Below are positions 47,645 through 58,586 of a stretch of 64,000 nucleotides of DNA, one piece after another (within the stretch, counting starts at the first letter, position 1; each line of letters opens with the position of its first letter). Position numbers and translations under genes: made by a program. The notes beneath the pieces are model-generated. The model did no database searches. It had not been told where the DNA came from and saw only the letters and a program-made list of their open reading frames with translations. The stretch is from positions 124,001-188,000 of the forward strand of contig JACGCK010000052.1 of assembly GCA_014925825.1 (NCBI GenBank), in the 5' to 3' direction. Source of the DNA: Pholiota molesta (Eukaryota; Basidiomycota; Agaricomycetes; Agaricales; Strophariaceae).

Positions 47645-48506
47645 ATGCCGCATAAAAAAGCCAAACGCACCATACGGGAGAAGCTTCGCAACGAAAAGTG
47701 CGTACAATCAATTTTATTTTCCCAAAAAAACCCTTAATCTTAGTTCTCAGAGGTACAGACTTGGCTCCGGCGAAGGATTCATTGCAAAACGAGGCCATAC
47801 CCAAGTCGGCTGCTCGGGTCTTCAACGCACAGGCTATTCGCGATGACTTCAAGACGAAAAAACGGAAAAATGAAGACGACGACGGAGAACGGGCAGGCAA
47901 GAAGCAGAAGACGGATAAAGGGAAGGGAGACAAGAAAGTTTCACTCACTATCCAGCCTGGAGAATCGATACAACACTTCAACAGGTATGTCCAGGCTTCG
48001 TTTGATTCTAAGACGCTAGATCTTACGTTCTTTGTAGGAGAGTAGAGGACGATCTGCGGCCCCTCGTCAAGTCGGCAGCTCAAACGTCGCGCGCTTTTGC
48101 TCGCAATGTCGCCAAAGCAGAGCACGAAGCACGGCTAGAGGCCAAGAAGGAGAAACAGGCAAAATCCAAGCCCCAAACCACCGAGAAGCCACAACCTCGT
48201 GAAGATTCTCCACCCCTTCCGTCAGATAAATTCAAGGACCGTCGGAAGGAATTCCAGGTCGCCTCTTCGTCAGCTCCAAAGCGCCTCAGCGACATCGCTC
48301 AAGCGCCACCAGAGTTCAAGAAACTACCTCGGGGGGCATCTTCGCTTCCTGGAATCGGTAAAAGGGATGGGGTTCTGTCGATGGCGCAGAAAGTGATGAT
48401 GGAACAAGAAAGGGAGAAGGCCATTGCGCGCTACCGCGAACTGAAAGCAAGCCGACGACAGAATGGAGATGTTGGGGACAAGCTTGGAGGCGACAACGAC
48501 GAATAG
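47645..48506 (+). CDS. CCDC137-like nuclear coiled-coil protein
   Basis: Three exons: 47645-47697, 47751-47984, 48038-48506, giving 251 aa. The start MPHKKAKRTIREKLRNEK is strongly basic, followed by KKRKN and KKQKTDKGKGDKK, which look like nuclear or nucleolar signals. The C-terminal block MEQEREKAIARYRELKASRR matches the conserved end of animal CCDC137 (EEERERAVQAYRALK), and SIQHFNRRVEDDLRPL fits its middle block. Human CCDC137 is a nucleolar/chromosome-associated protein; function in fungi is not known to me. Very high Lys/Arg/Glu content and a predicted coiled coil around the AKAEHEARLEAKKEKQAK stretch. Introns are 53 bp, GT-AG. Confidence 0.75.
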
Positions 48507-48719
48507 TTCGTCGAATTGTACGTCAATGGACTTTGCAGATATTCCTAGCAAGCCTCATGACACTATCTTTCTCCAAGGTCCAAGTGATCGTGTAGACCCA
48601 TATCATTATGCGGAGTTTACCAATGCCTCCGACGTCACCATTCTGGTTCACCTCATTCCGAAAACTACTTCATGACCATCATTCTTACATATACACACTC
48701 CTTCCAAAGACGGCGGGCC

Positions 48720-49091
48720 TTACTCAAATGACCACGTCCATTCGCCATTACCCCCTGGCGGCGCCATACTACACGCACGCTCGACCCATCGCGCGATCCA
48801 CGTCTTGTCATTGAAACTCATTCTCTCGGGGTCGTACCTTTCATGCACTTCCAGTTCCCGCCTTGCATTTCTGCGCCTCGGTGCCATTTCATAGCATGCC
48901 ACGATGAGGCCTCGAATCTGCGACGTCAGCCGTTCGTGGCTATGAGTCTAAGCTTGGGCGATCTGGCGCAATCCCCATGGGATGTCACAAGCGGCAAGGG
49001 GCAAAGTGGCGATTGTAGGTTGCAAGGTGTTTACAGGAGCATTGTTGATAATTTTATCAGTGTTCAAGTTGTAGGTCGTGTTATTATGTTG
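48720..49091 (-). pseudogene. possible decayed small gene with one in-frame stop
   Basis: One minus-strand frame is open from 49091 to 48720 except for a TAG at 48948-48950. It contains LPLAACDIPWGLRQIAQA before the stop and MAPRRRNARRELEVHERYDP and WIARWVERACSMAPPGGNGE after it. The composition is protein-like, but I do not recognise it and see no further exons. The part after the stop could be a 60-codon gene of its own starting at 48902. Confidence 0.3.
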
Positions 49092-49442
49092 TCAGAATTC
49101 GGGTTGAACATATCGCTGTTCTTTCAATGCTAAGCACCAACGGGCGGTCTCTACTGTACATAGAACCATTAATACTCTTTCGATGTTCCTAATCAGATTA
49201 CCCGAAACCTAGCCAATGCGCAAATTAGATCATGATGATCTTTGCAAAACACGTGTATGTAGCGTCTGACATATTCATAAGCGAGATAATGCTTCATTCA
49301 GTTCAGACAGTGTCAGTGAACAATTGTCAAGTCACGAACATAAGTGTTCCCATGGCGCATCCTAATCTCCCAGAAGAATCGAAGGATCTGCTCTACTACC
49401 CTTGTCGTAGAACAATCACCACCTCACGATATCGAATCTGAC

Positions 49443-51730
49443 ATGGCTGCGCCGTCAACGTACACCGCATCGACGCTCTTCCTCCACACTCTCGTGCGCG
49501 CTGGGATAACTCACGCCTTCGTTAACTGGGATCAGATCATCCGGCCATTCTTGAGGAATTGGAGAGACAGCGCGTCGAGTCTGGGACTGGAAGGACCGAG
49601 CTCAATATCGTAACATGTCCCAACGAAATGGTTGCTCTTAGTGCTGCACAAGGGTTTGCCCAAGCGACGGGCAAGATGGCAGCCGTTATCGTTCACGTCG
49701 ATGTTGGAACGCAGGTAATGGCCGTTCTGAATCCTTGTGACCGAAATCTAACAGTAAGCAGGCCCTTGCAGGCGCCGTACACAACGTTGATCGGAGCAAA
49801 ACTCCTGTTCTTATTTATGCGGGTGCATCTCCCTTCAGTGCAGAGGGCGAACACAAAGGAACGAGGAACGAGTGGATTATGTGGATTCAGGGTGTGTCTC
49901 CTCTTCGTTTGTATCCAAACGAATTGATCTGACGTCGAGCATATAGATATTCCAGATCAGACCGCCATCTTGCGTCAGTATATGAGGCACACTGCGCAGC
50001 TCAACAGCGCCAAAACAGTTGAAAAGAGCGTTAAAAGGGCATTACAGATGTGCGTACTGGCCAATTAACGGCGTCTGTCTAGAAGTTCCCGTTCTGATGT
50101 ATCAATTTCTGCATAATAGTGCGGGTAGTGTTCCTAAAGGTCCCGTTTATCTTTGGGCTCGTCGTGAAGTCATGGAAGAAGAAATTGATCCAGCGCATAT
50201 CAATCTGGTCTCTAATATGGCCGGCTGGCCTGCGATTGAGCCATCAGCGCTATCTTCTGCAGGTGTGTATGTCCAATTTGGCGTTCTGGGTTCCAGCGAG
50301 ACTCATCATATATACATACATTTCATAGCGACGGAAACCATTGCCACTGCCCTCTTGCATGCTTCTTCACCGATTATCATCACTTCCCATATCGGCCGCT
50401 CCAAATCGGCTGTACCGTCGCTCCTCTCTTTGGCCTCCCTGCTTTCCATTCCCGTCGTTAATTCGTGCCCCACCGCCGTAAACGTCCCATTCTCCCATCC
50501 CAGCTACACCGGGGTGACTTTCCTTGCCCCTGGGACGCACTGGGAAGGATTAAGCAAAGCAGATGTGATTTTGGTATTGGACTCGGACCTTCCCTGGATA
50601 ACGGAGAACGACAGACCGCAGGAAGGAGCCAAGGTCTTTATCGTCGATGGCGGGGATCCTTTGAGAGTGAATGTTGGATATTCGCATGTGGATGCCCAGA
50701 TCATCTGTCGCGCGGACCCCGAAGTTGCAATTTCTCAGATTGAAACCTACCTTAGGGTAATCGGTGTCCGTTCCGAAGGAGAGGACTGGGATCCGATTGG
50801 AATCGATACAGGCGGTGCCATCGAGGCCAGGATACGTTCCCGAAGGCAAGCCAGGGCGCAAGCTCACTCGGCGCATGTGGCCGCTCTCGACAAGGCAGAA
50901 ACAGTCTTACCTTTCCTTCTCCCATCCTCCACAAACGAAGGCAAATTTTTCAGCTTCACCGTGCCGAACCTGATAGGTGTTCTCCGACGGACCACAAATG
51001 CCGCAACACCTTCCCATGGCGCGAAGACCTTGGTACTCAACGAATCTATCAGTAATTATCCGGCGGTATGGAGCCATTTGCGACCTGAATTCCCCGGTAC
51101 CGTGATTACAAGCGGCGGTTCATCACTGGGTTGGGCTCTGGGAGCGGCAGTTGGTGCCTCTCTTGGTGGAAGAGACACTGATCAGCAAGAACACGAGCTC
51201 GTCGTGGTGATTGTAGGCGATGGTTCCTTCATGTTTGGAGTACCTAGCTCGGCGTATTGGATGGCGAGACGATACGAAACAGTGAGTGCGCGACATTTTA
51301 CTCATATTCTTTGATATTAAAGCCTCCTCTCCATCGCTAAAGCCATTCCTTACTATCGTTCTAAATAACGGAGGCTGGAAAGTGAGTGCATCTCAAAAAC
51401 AATTTGGACCAGGCTCAACCCGAGTCATTGCAGTCCCCAAAACTATCCATGCTTGGAGTCCATCCAAAAGGTCATGGAAGCTCAGCCCCCGGCGCTCAGC
51501 TTTCAGTCGGCTTTGGCCCTTCTTCGCCTGATTTCTCGCAGATTGCTGTTGCTGCTTCGGCAGGATGGGCTTGGGGTGCACACATTGGTGGTCCAGTCGA
51601 TTCAACCCCAGAGGCGCAAGATGGACATGCATTGCAGAAACGGCTGGAAAGTGTTATCCAGGAGGCGGTTCGCGTCGTCTTGGAGGAAAAGAGATGTGCA
51701 GTGGTTGATTGTATTTTGGAATCCATCTAG
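49443..51730 (+). CDS. IlvB-type thiamine-diphosphate-dependent enzyme (acetolactate synthase-like), one frameshift
   Basis: Carboligase or decarboxylase family; substrate unknown. Exons: 49443-49714, 49762-49891, 49947-50049, 50120-50262, 50329-51281, 51343-51381, 51434-51730. PYR domain first: the catalytic Glu is in CPNEMVALSAAQGFAQATGK. The middle domain contains SSPIIITSHIGRSKSAVPSL. The C-terminal ThDP-binding domain has VVIVGDGSFMFG and ends its metal motif in IVLNNGGWK (GDG...NN). At 49526-49528 the frame breaks: AFVN is followed by TG instead of the three bases needed before GSDHPAILEELERQ. One missing T would restore the family motif FVNLGSDHP. Everything else is intact to the TAG at 51728. 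So this is either a recent pseudogene or a sequence error. Confidence 0.85.
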
Positions 51731-52034
51731 GTAACGATCCATCACTAGCACTACTTATGTACATTGTAGATAATGTTGTCATCAGAAAATTTTGTATCGC
51801 CTTCCTCTTAACCATCTATCTTGTCGACGTCGGGGTGATTCAAAGAAGCGGAAATAGAGAGAATAAAAATCCAATACTGATAAGCGTCTTGCAAGTATGT
51901 CATACTAAACGAAATGGGGCACAACGGTTCAAGATAATAGCAGGACACCACATCTACTCGTGTATTTCATCACACATACGTCAATCCGCCGAAGTACGGG
52001 GTATGTAGATGTAATAATAATGACAATACGTCAG

Positions 52035-54101
52035 TCAAATCCCAGCGATCTTTGTCCTGAGGGGCGCAGACACCTCGTATTGGAGAAGCAAGCCTACTTT
52101 AGATTGGGGTGGCACTGTGCAAACCCATGAAAACTTGCCATCCTTTCCTAGAGCGTCAAAGTCTGAATCCTGGCCCGTCTCATCGTCCGCCCCCGCCCAT
52201 GCAGCTACAATTCCTGGAGAGACCTTGACAGGAGGCAGGGCCTTCGGCTCTCCATTACTCGCTGCTTTGAATGTACCGCTCCCACTCCCCTCGGCGTCGG
52301 GGAGTAAGAGGGCGGGCTGGAGCAGCTTAACTGCAATTGTCGAGTCCTCTGAGACGGGTGCCTGGTCGATAACTTTGATTTTGAGGTTCGAAATCGATTT
52401 ATCTGAGCCCGATTTGGTGTTGTGCACCGTGATGCGCTGCGTAAAACTATGAATGGATGATTTGGAGTAGAGACCGGATTGTGAGGTTTTCTTGCTACAT
52501 GGGTGGTAAGTTACGCGCACAGATGGATCCAACCTATTTGAGATCAAGTTAAGTTATAGTAAGTACAAGGATACGAAGATCAGGAGGAGAATCAGAAGCA
52601 TACCCAAGTGGACAACTGAAACTTTCTTCGGGGCTGACGAGGGGAACTTCCGATTTCGAAATAAAGCTCCCATCGACATACACACTGGCACCGCCGCTAA
52701 GCAAAGTATACTCAGATGCATTCTTAATCTTTGCCTAGGAAAAGAAGTATCAAAAAGTTTTCAATTCAAGAAATGAATTTATTGCGACTTACTTTCAAAT
52801 GGACCCTGGTATCCTTCTTTGGTACGCACACCCAGCTCATCTCCGCATCAAGGCTAAGCTTTACGATGGTGACAATGTGGCCAACGCCGTCGCTGGGGAT
52901 GCTAATCAGCCCAGGTACACCGAACGCAGCGCTCACGGCTCCCTTCGAGGACACTTGCAATCCCCGGTGCTGTATAGAATCAATCTCGCTCCCCGAGACT
53001 TCTGCAAAATAACGGGACATAGAGGGCGGAGGAGGGGCTCCCATAATGCTCGACATCATTGGCGCCCCACCAGCTCCCCCCGGCGCTCCCCCAAAATTGT
53101 ACGATTTGGACTTCTTGGCCATACCATAATAATTGGACGCGATGGATAGAGTCCAAGGTACAAGTACGGGGACGCCGACCCCAAATGTGGGTGAAGCCGT
53201 CTCAAGAGTAAGGGGTACGTCGTCCCAGGCTTCGCCCGTACTCTGCGTGATCGACGCTTTGTAGATCAAGGTCACCGGCTTGTCCTTCGACTGCATGTCT
53301 ACCCTGATATCGTATACTGGTTTCCAAGTCGCGTTATGCACCGCTATATACGAATAAATATTTTATGAATTTGGTCAATATAGTAACACTGAGCAATAGT
53401 ATCGCGCACCGTAGACGAGAGCAATCTTGATTTCTCCTTCGGATTCAGCGAAAACACCTATCATCGCCTGCAAATTTAGCTTCTCGTTCTCCGATGGTCC
53501 TGCAAGCTTGTTCTTCTCCTCTAAGATCGCCTCTTTTATGACTTCGATCTCCTCTTCTAGCTTGATGACCTTTTCGTCTAGCTCTTGCGCAGTAGAGTCA
53601 TAACTCTGCACGACTTCCTTCAGCTTTGACACTTCAAGATGCTCCGAGCTAACTGAACTGAGATATGTTTCGAGTGAGGAAATGGACTTCAGGGTACGAG
53701 CAAGCGCTTTCTCGACGCGCTTTTGTCTCGCCAAAAGGGCAAATAGGGTCGCTGAAGTTGTTGAAACGGTAGGAGGTGTAATCTTAGAGACTGTTACATC
53801 GTGAATAGTCGCTGAGCCTCTTCCTTCGACCCTAGGGAGTTCAGTCAACATGAGTATTTTTCCACTACAGATGAGTGAATACGAACTTGAATGATTCCTC
53901 ATCCAACACGGCAGGCAATCCAAGGATATTCAACTGATTCTGACCGGCTTTGACTGCGAACTTGAAAAGACGCGTGATTTCTGCGCGTCCAGAATATACG
54001 GCAACGCTAATAATTTTGCTATCCTTCGTTGAGACGAGCTCAATCGTGTTAATGAATTGGGATGCGGGAGGAGGTCCGTTGACGGTGTTCGAGGGCGACA
54101 T
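52035..54101 (-). CDS. DUF4140/DUF4139 (mucoidy-inhibitor A-like) protein
   Basis: Function unknown; related to bacterial MuiA-type proteins. Five exons: 53887-54101, 53410-53831, 52793-53343, 52604-52734, 52035-52533, total 605 aa. The N-terminal DUF4140 region reads VSTKDSKIISVAVYSGRAEI and joins VEGRGSATIHDVTV across the first intron. A coiled coil follows (TAQELDEKVIKLEEEIEVIK). DUF4139 begins NATWKPVYDIRVDM and includes YKASITQSTGEAWDDVPLTL. It contains a Gly/Pro/Met-rich insert (GGAPGGAGGAPMMSS) and ends LLLQYEVSAPLRTKIAG. A minus-strand TATATAAG box lies about 90 bp upstream. Divergent from the beta-mannosidase gene and convergent with the ThDP enzyme. Confidence 0.87.
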
Positions 54102-54185
54102 TTAGTGAATGAGCGCTGGGGCTGGTTTATGAACTATTGGAGATGAATAGGGAGGTAAGAGGGAATATTCATCATACGAAGCCAA

Positions 54186-54197
54186 ACTTATATACTG
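54186..54197 (-). promoter_or_regulatory. TATA box of the DUF4139 gene
   Basis: TATATAAG on the minus strand, about 90 bp before the ATG at 54101. Confidence 0.5.
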
Positions 54198-54733
54198 CCA
54201 GGGCTGGGCGTGGCTGGCTATATAGTTCAACTGTCTGACATGATTGTTGTCACCGTTGAGCGCTTGTCAAAGCGGCGTTGAGATAAATGGCATGCCGTGA
54301 CATAACCATGATTTTAAGTAGTAGTAGCCAATCAAAAAATTGTAACGCGTCGTGTACTTACGCGGATGCATAGAAATTTAAACAAGTGTACAAGTCAAGT
54401 TGAAATGTAACTACTTCTAGTGTCCACAACCTAGTCTCCCGGTCAACTCCCGGTGTCAGACTCCGATATTCCGTGAGCGCTTGAGCTTTGATGACGAGTC
54501 AATCAATCGTGCACTTATCCATGATCAGCCTTTCATTTTCGTGACAATTTCAAACCTGCAGGCTCTTCCGGGCCTACATATGTTATTATCAATTGAAGGT
54601 ACGAGATAGCACGGACCGAGAATAGGTATGTATTTATTACAATACTGTATTTTGGATTCTTGGCGCTATACACGTGTCCATTTTGAGGCTGATCAAGGTC
54701 AGGCGACTTGATACCATGGGACAGTACAGGAGA

Positions 54734-54743
54734 GGATATATAA
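54734..54743 (+). promoter_or_regulatory. TATA box of the beta-mannosidase gene
   Basis: ATATATAAG on the plus strand, about 45 bp before the ATG at 54785. Confidence 0.5.
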
Positions 54744-54784
54744 GCAACCTCAATCTTACATAGGTATTTCGATACTCATTTTCC

Positions 54785-57700
54785 ATGCCAGTAACGCCTT
54801 CGCCAATGGCCCACTCTTCAGCAGTCGAAACGCGGGTTTTCAACGATACCGAAAGCTGGTCTTGGAAACAGCGCGAACTGTCTACTATCAATGTGATCGA
54901 TGAAGCTAATGACGTCACTCAGGGGTGGAAGAGGGTCTCTTCAATGCCTTCGGACATCCATGTCGAGCTTCTGAAGGTTGGCGCAATACCAGATCCTTAT
55001 ATTGGATTCAACGAGCACAAAGTTCAATGTAAGAAATAGCTATCAGTTTGATATAATGTCGCGCGCTGACTTCGCATAATTTAATTTGATTTTTTAAGGG
55101 GTCGGAGACGTTGAATGGCTTTACAAGTATTCATTTACATTCGAGTCATCCGGGACCTACAGACACGGACTCTTGACATTCGAAGGGCTTGACACAATTT
55201 GCGACGTCTATCTGGTACGATTTCAAATAAAGAATAACTCTTTCAGCGATTTATATCTGACAATGCTCACCATAGAATGGCACGAAGATCTTGTCGACGG
55301 ATAACATGTTTAGGACTTATACATACCCTCTGGTCCTCGATGGGAACGAAAGCAGTCTCAAGGGGAGAAACACCCTACTCCTCCACTTCAAATCAGCGAA
55401 GGCGCTAGCTAAATACGAAGAAGCGAGACTCGGTAAAGTACGTGCGGGATCAACGAACCTGGGAGATCCTAGTCGCGTATATGTGAGGAAGGCTCAATAC
55501 GACTGGCGGTGAGTTAACGCATGCCATATTGTAGCTGTATCGTTATACTGATTCTATTTTTCTCAATTGAAGTTGGGATTGGGTGAGTCCATGTACTCAT
55601 TTGATTTAACCTCGGTTATGTTCTGACAGAGCGCTAAGGGCCCCGAGTTGATGACCTGTGGACCATATCGACCCATCACTTTTACTGCTTACAACGCTCG
55701 AATCAAAGAGGCGAATGTGTCCGCGTTAGCCAGAATTCTTGACGATGGCGCCTTCACTGCGTCGCTGAAAGTGAACATTACGCTCGATGGCTCCTGGGAC
55801 ACCTCTGCATTAGTTGTCACCATGGTCGACCAGCAGGGCCGGGTTCTGAAGACAGAACGCTTAGAGATCGCCTCCTGGGATGGTGCTCCAGGCCTAGGCA
55901 CCGCCCCAAATGGTTCCGTGGCCTGGAATAATCTTCAGTCCGAGGGTGTCGAGCTTTGGTGGCCAGTGAATTATGGAAATCAAACGATGTACACCGTCGA
56001 GGTGTCGTTGGTAGGACCGGTGAGCATCTCCCCTTGCGCTATTTAGTGACCTTGCAAGCTAATTGCAGGTTCTAGAACCAAACGCAAATCGACAGGAAAA
56101 CGAAACGGGTAGGATTTCGTACAGTGAACCTTGTCCAAGAACCCTTGTCCCAACCCGATCAATATGGTACTGGGACGACCTTCCTGTTCGAGATCAATGG
56201 CGTGCGCATGTTCATGGGAGGTAATAAATTTCGCGATTTTGTCCTATTTATCTATCATACCTAATCGCCCATGATTATTAGGTTCGAATTGGGTCCCTGC
56301 CGATAACTTCCTCACAACAATTTCGGATGAGCGTTATAGAGACTGGTTAACGTTGCTCCGCGATGGAAACCAAAATATGGTTCGCCTGTGGGGAGGAGGT
56401 ATATATGAGCCCGATATCTTTTATGATATCTGCGACGGTGCGTTATCCTCTGTTAAACATCTGACGCATGGATGTAGCTTATTGTGTGATTTGAACAATA
56501 GAACTTGGTATCGTGGTATGGCAAGACTTCCAGTTTGCGTGTGGCGTCTACCCTGCCCACGACGACTTCGTAGCCAACGTCAAGAAGGAGGCAGAAGACA
56601 ACGTTACTCGCCTGCGACACCACCCCTCTATTGTCTGCTTTTGTGGTAATAACGAAGACTATCAACAGGTCTTACAATGGGGCGGTGCGTATTTCAGTCT
56701 TAGATGCGGTTGATTTGTTTTTCTGATTTCGAACCCAGGAATCGGAGAATTACCTGCACGACTTATCTACGAACACGTTTTGCCTGAAGTCGTTTCGAGA
56801 TTAACAGATCCTCAGATACCCTATCATAGAGGATCTCCGTACGGAGGGAAAGGCTGGGACACCAGCGATCCGACTATTGGCGATGTCCATCAATGGAACA
56901 TATGGGGAGGCAAGGAGCTTCAGTACCAGGAATACGACCGTTTAGGAGGTCGCTTCGTCAGGTATGAAGCAAACACCTCGAAGCATATGAAACTGACGTT
57001 GTCCATTTCTAGTGAATTTGGCATTCCGGGTATGCCCTCGATGAGCACGATCAAATATTGGATGCAGGACGCCGATAAATCCCAGTATTATGCGCAGTCG
57101 CAGCTCATGGCACAGCATACGAAGGCGGGAAGTTTTGAGCGCAGGTTTGCCATTGTCATGAACGAGAATTTTAAATTGACTTCCGATTTCGAGACGTGAG
57201 CCCCATTTCTTACCGTCGCTTAAGCCTATAGCCTGACCAACAAGGCGATAACGACAGTCATGTTTTCAATACCCAGCTAATGCAGTCGGAAGCTGTTAGC
57301 TTTGCGTATCGTGTTTGGAGGCGTGAATGGCGGGGACGTGGACACGAATATGTATGTTCCAAATTTCTTCGTTTCAAAATGTCTTCTCATATTGTGTATT
57401 TCCACGAAAAGTGCGCAGGCGTGCTTGTTTGGCAGCTGAATGATTGTTGGCCAGTCGTTTCGTGGGCCATTGCGGATTATTTCGTACGTACCCTATATTG
57501 GCTGAGCCCTGCGAGGCGAACTAATGGACTGTTCGAAAGCTGTGTCCTAAACCGGTCTATTTCACGATCGCTCGTCAATTAGCTCCAATCACTGTTGGCA
57601 TGTTCCGCACGGTGAATAATACCTCTAATTCTTGGTGAATAAGTTTGCTTATAATAATTCAATAGGTCGTAAAGAACAGGGACAACGATAGACCACGCCA

Positions 57701-58362
57701 GGTATGATTTTCTTCCTTCCTCATATATGGCGGCCAGGACTTTAACTCACTGTGAAACTCATCAATTATCAGTTTTACGAGTTCGGAGCCATTCAGACAT
57801 CCTATGCGACTCTCGAAGTATGGGGCACAAACAGCCTACTCACCGCGCGATCAGCAAAGCTGGAGCTTACATTCCATGATCTCCTCTCCCCAGAATGGGT
57901 TCAATCGGAAGTTCACGACGTCGTATTGCTGCCCAACCAGTCCACAGAGCTACTGAAGATCCGCGTTCCAGGTCCGTCTCGGGAGGGCGTCTCCGCTGGT
58001 GATCCTCTTTCTGTAGAGTCGGCCAATGTGGTTGCAAGCGCTCGCTTGGTTGACGCGGCGTCCGGAGAGATTTTGGCGCGATATTCTGACTGGCCAGAGC
58101 CGTATAGGTTTTTACAACCACCTGTTCCAGGTCTGAAGATATCGAGTGTCGAAGACAAAGACCAGACGAGGATTACACTGAGCGTTGAACGCCCTGCCAA
58201 GTGTGTCGTTCTCTCCGTTGATGATCCCCCACCAAACTTAGATGGAGCGACAATGCTCTGGATCTCATTCCGGGAGACAAGCAAGATGTGGTCGTGTCTG
58301 GGTTGGAGGGCAGGAAGATTAAAGTCGCATATTTTGGCCGTGAACAAGCATATGATATCTAG
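54785..58362 (+). CDS. GH2 beta-mannosidase (intracellular type), frame break near C-terminus
   Basis: Hydrolyses terminal beta-mannosyl residues from mannan or N-glycan fragments. There is no signal peptide, as in the cytosolic fungal clade. About a dozen short introns. Domains in order: sugar-binding jelly roll (DPYIGFNEHKVQ then WVGDVEWLYKYSF), Ig-like part, (beta/alpha)8 barrel (NMVRLWGGGIYEPDIFYDIC, ILVWQDFQFACGVYPAHDDF), acid/base Glu in CFCGNNEDYQQ, nucleophile Glu in SEFGIPGMPSM, WQLNDCWPVVSWAIADY, then the beta-sandwich tail. YDWRWDWGPELMTCGPY requires the acceptor at GCTAAG near 55637. Near the end the frame shifts at a run of five C (58226-58230). Before it the frame reads SVDDPPP; after it only the next frame gives SDNALDLIPGDKQDVVVSGL and a stop at 58360-58362. 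Unshifted, translation ends at 58489 with an unrelated tail. Confidence 0.88.
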
Positions 58363-58586
58363 CGATTTCGTGTCCTGTACTTACAAATTATTAGAAAGTC
58401 AATTTGGGATTACACCAATATCCACCAAACAAACGCTCCGAATCATGTGTGCATCCTTGACTAGACAGGTACTATTACATGCTCATTAGCATCGCTCATG
58501 AGATACCAATACAAACTACTTTCGGCATCTGAACGAGGCCGACCCACTCGCCAGGGCCTATACCGAAGCGGCAACGACCTTCTAGA

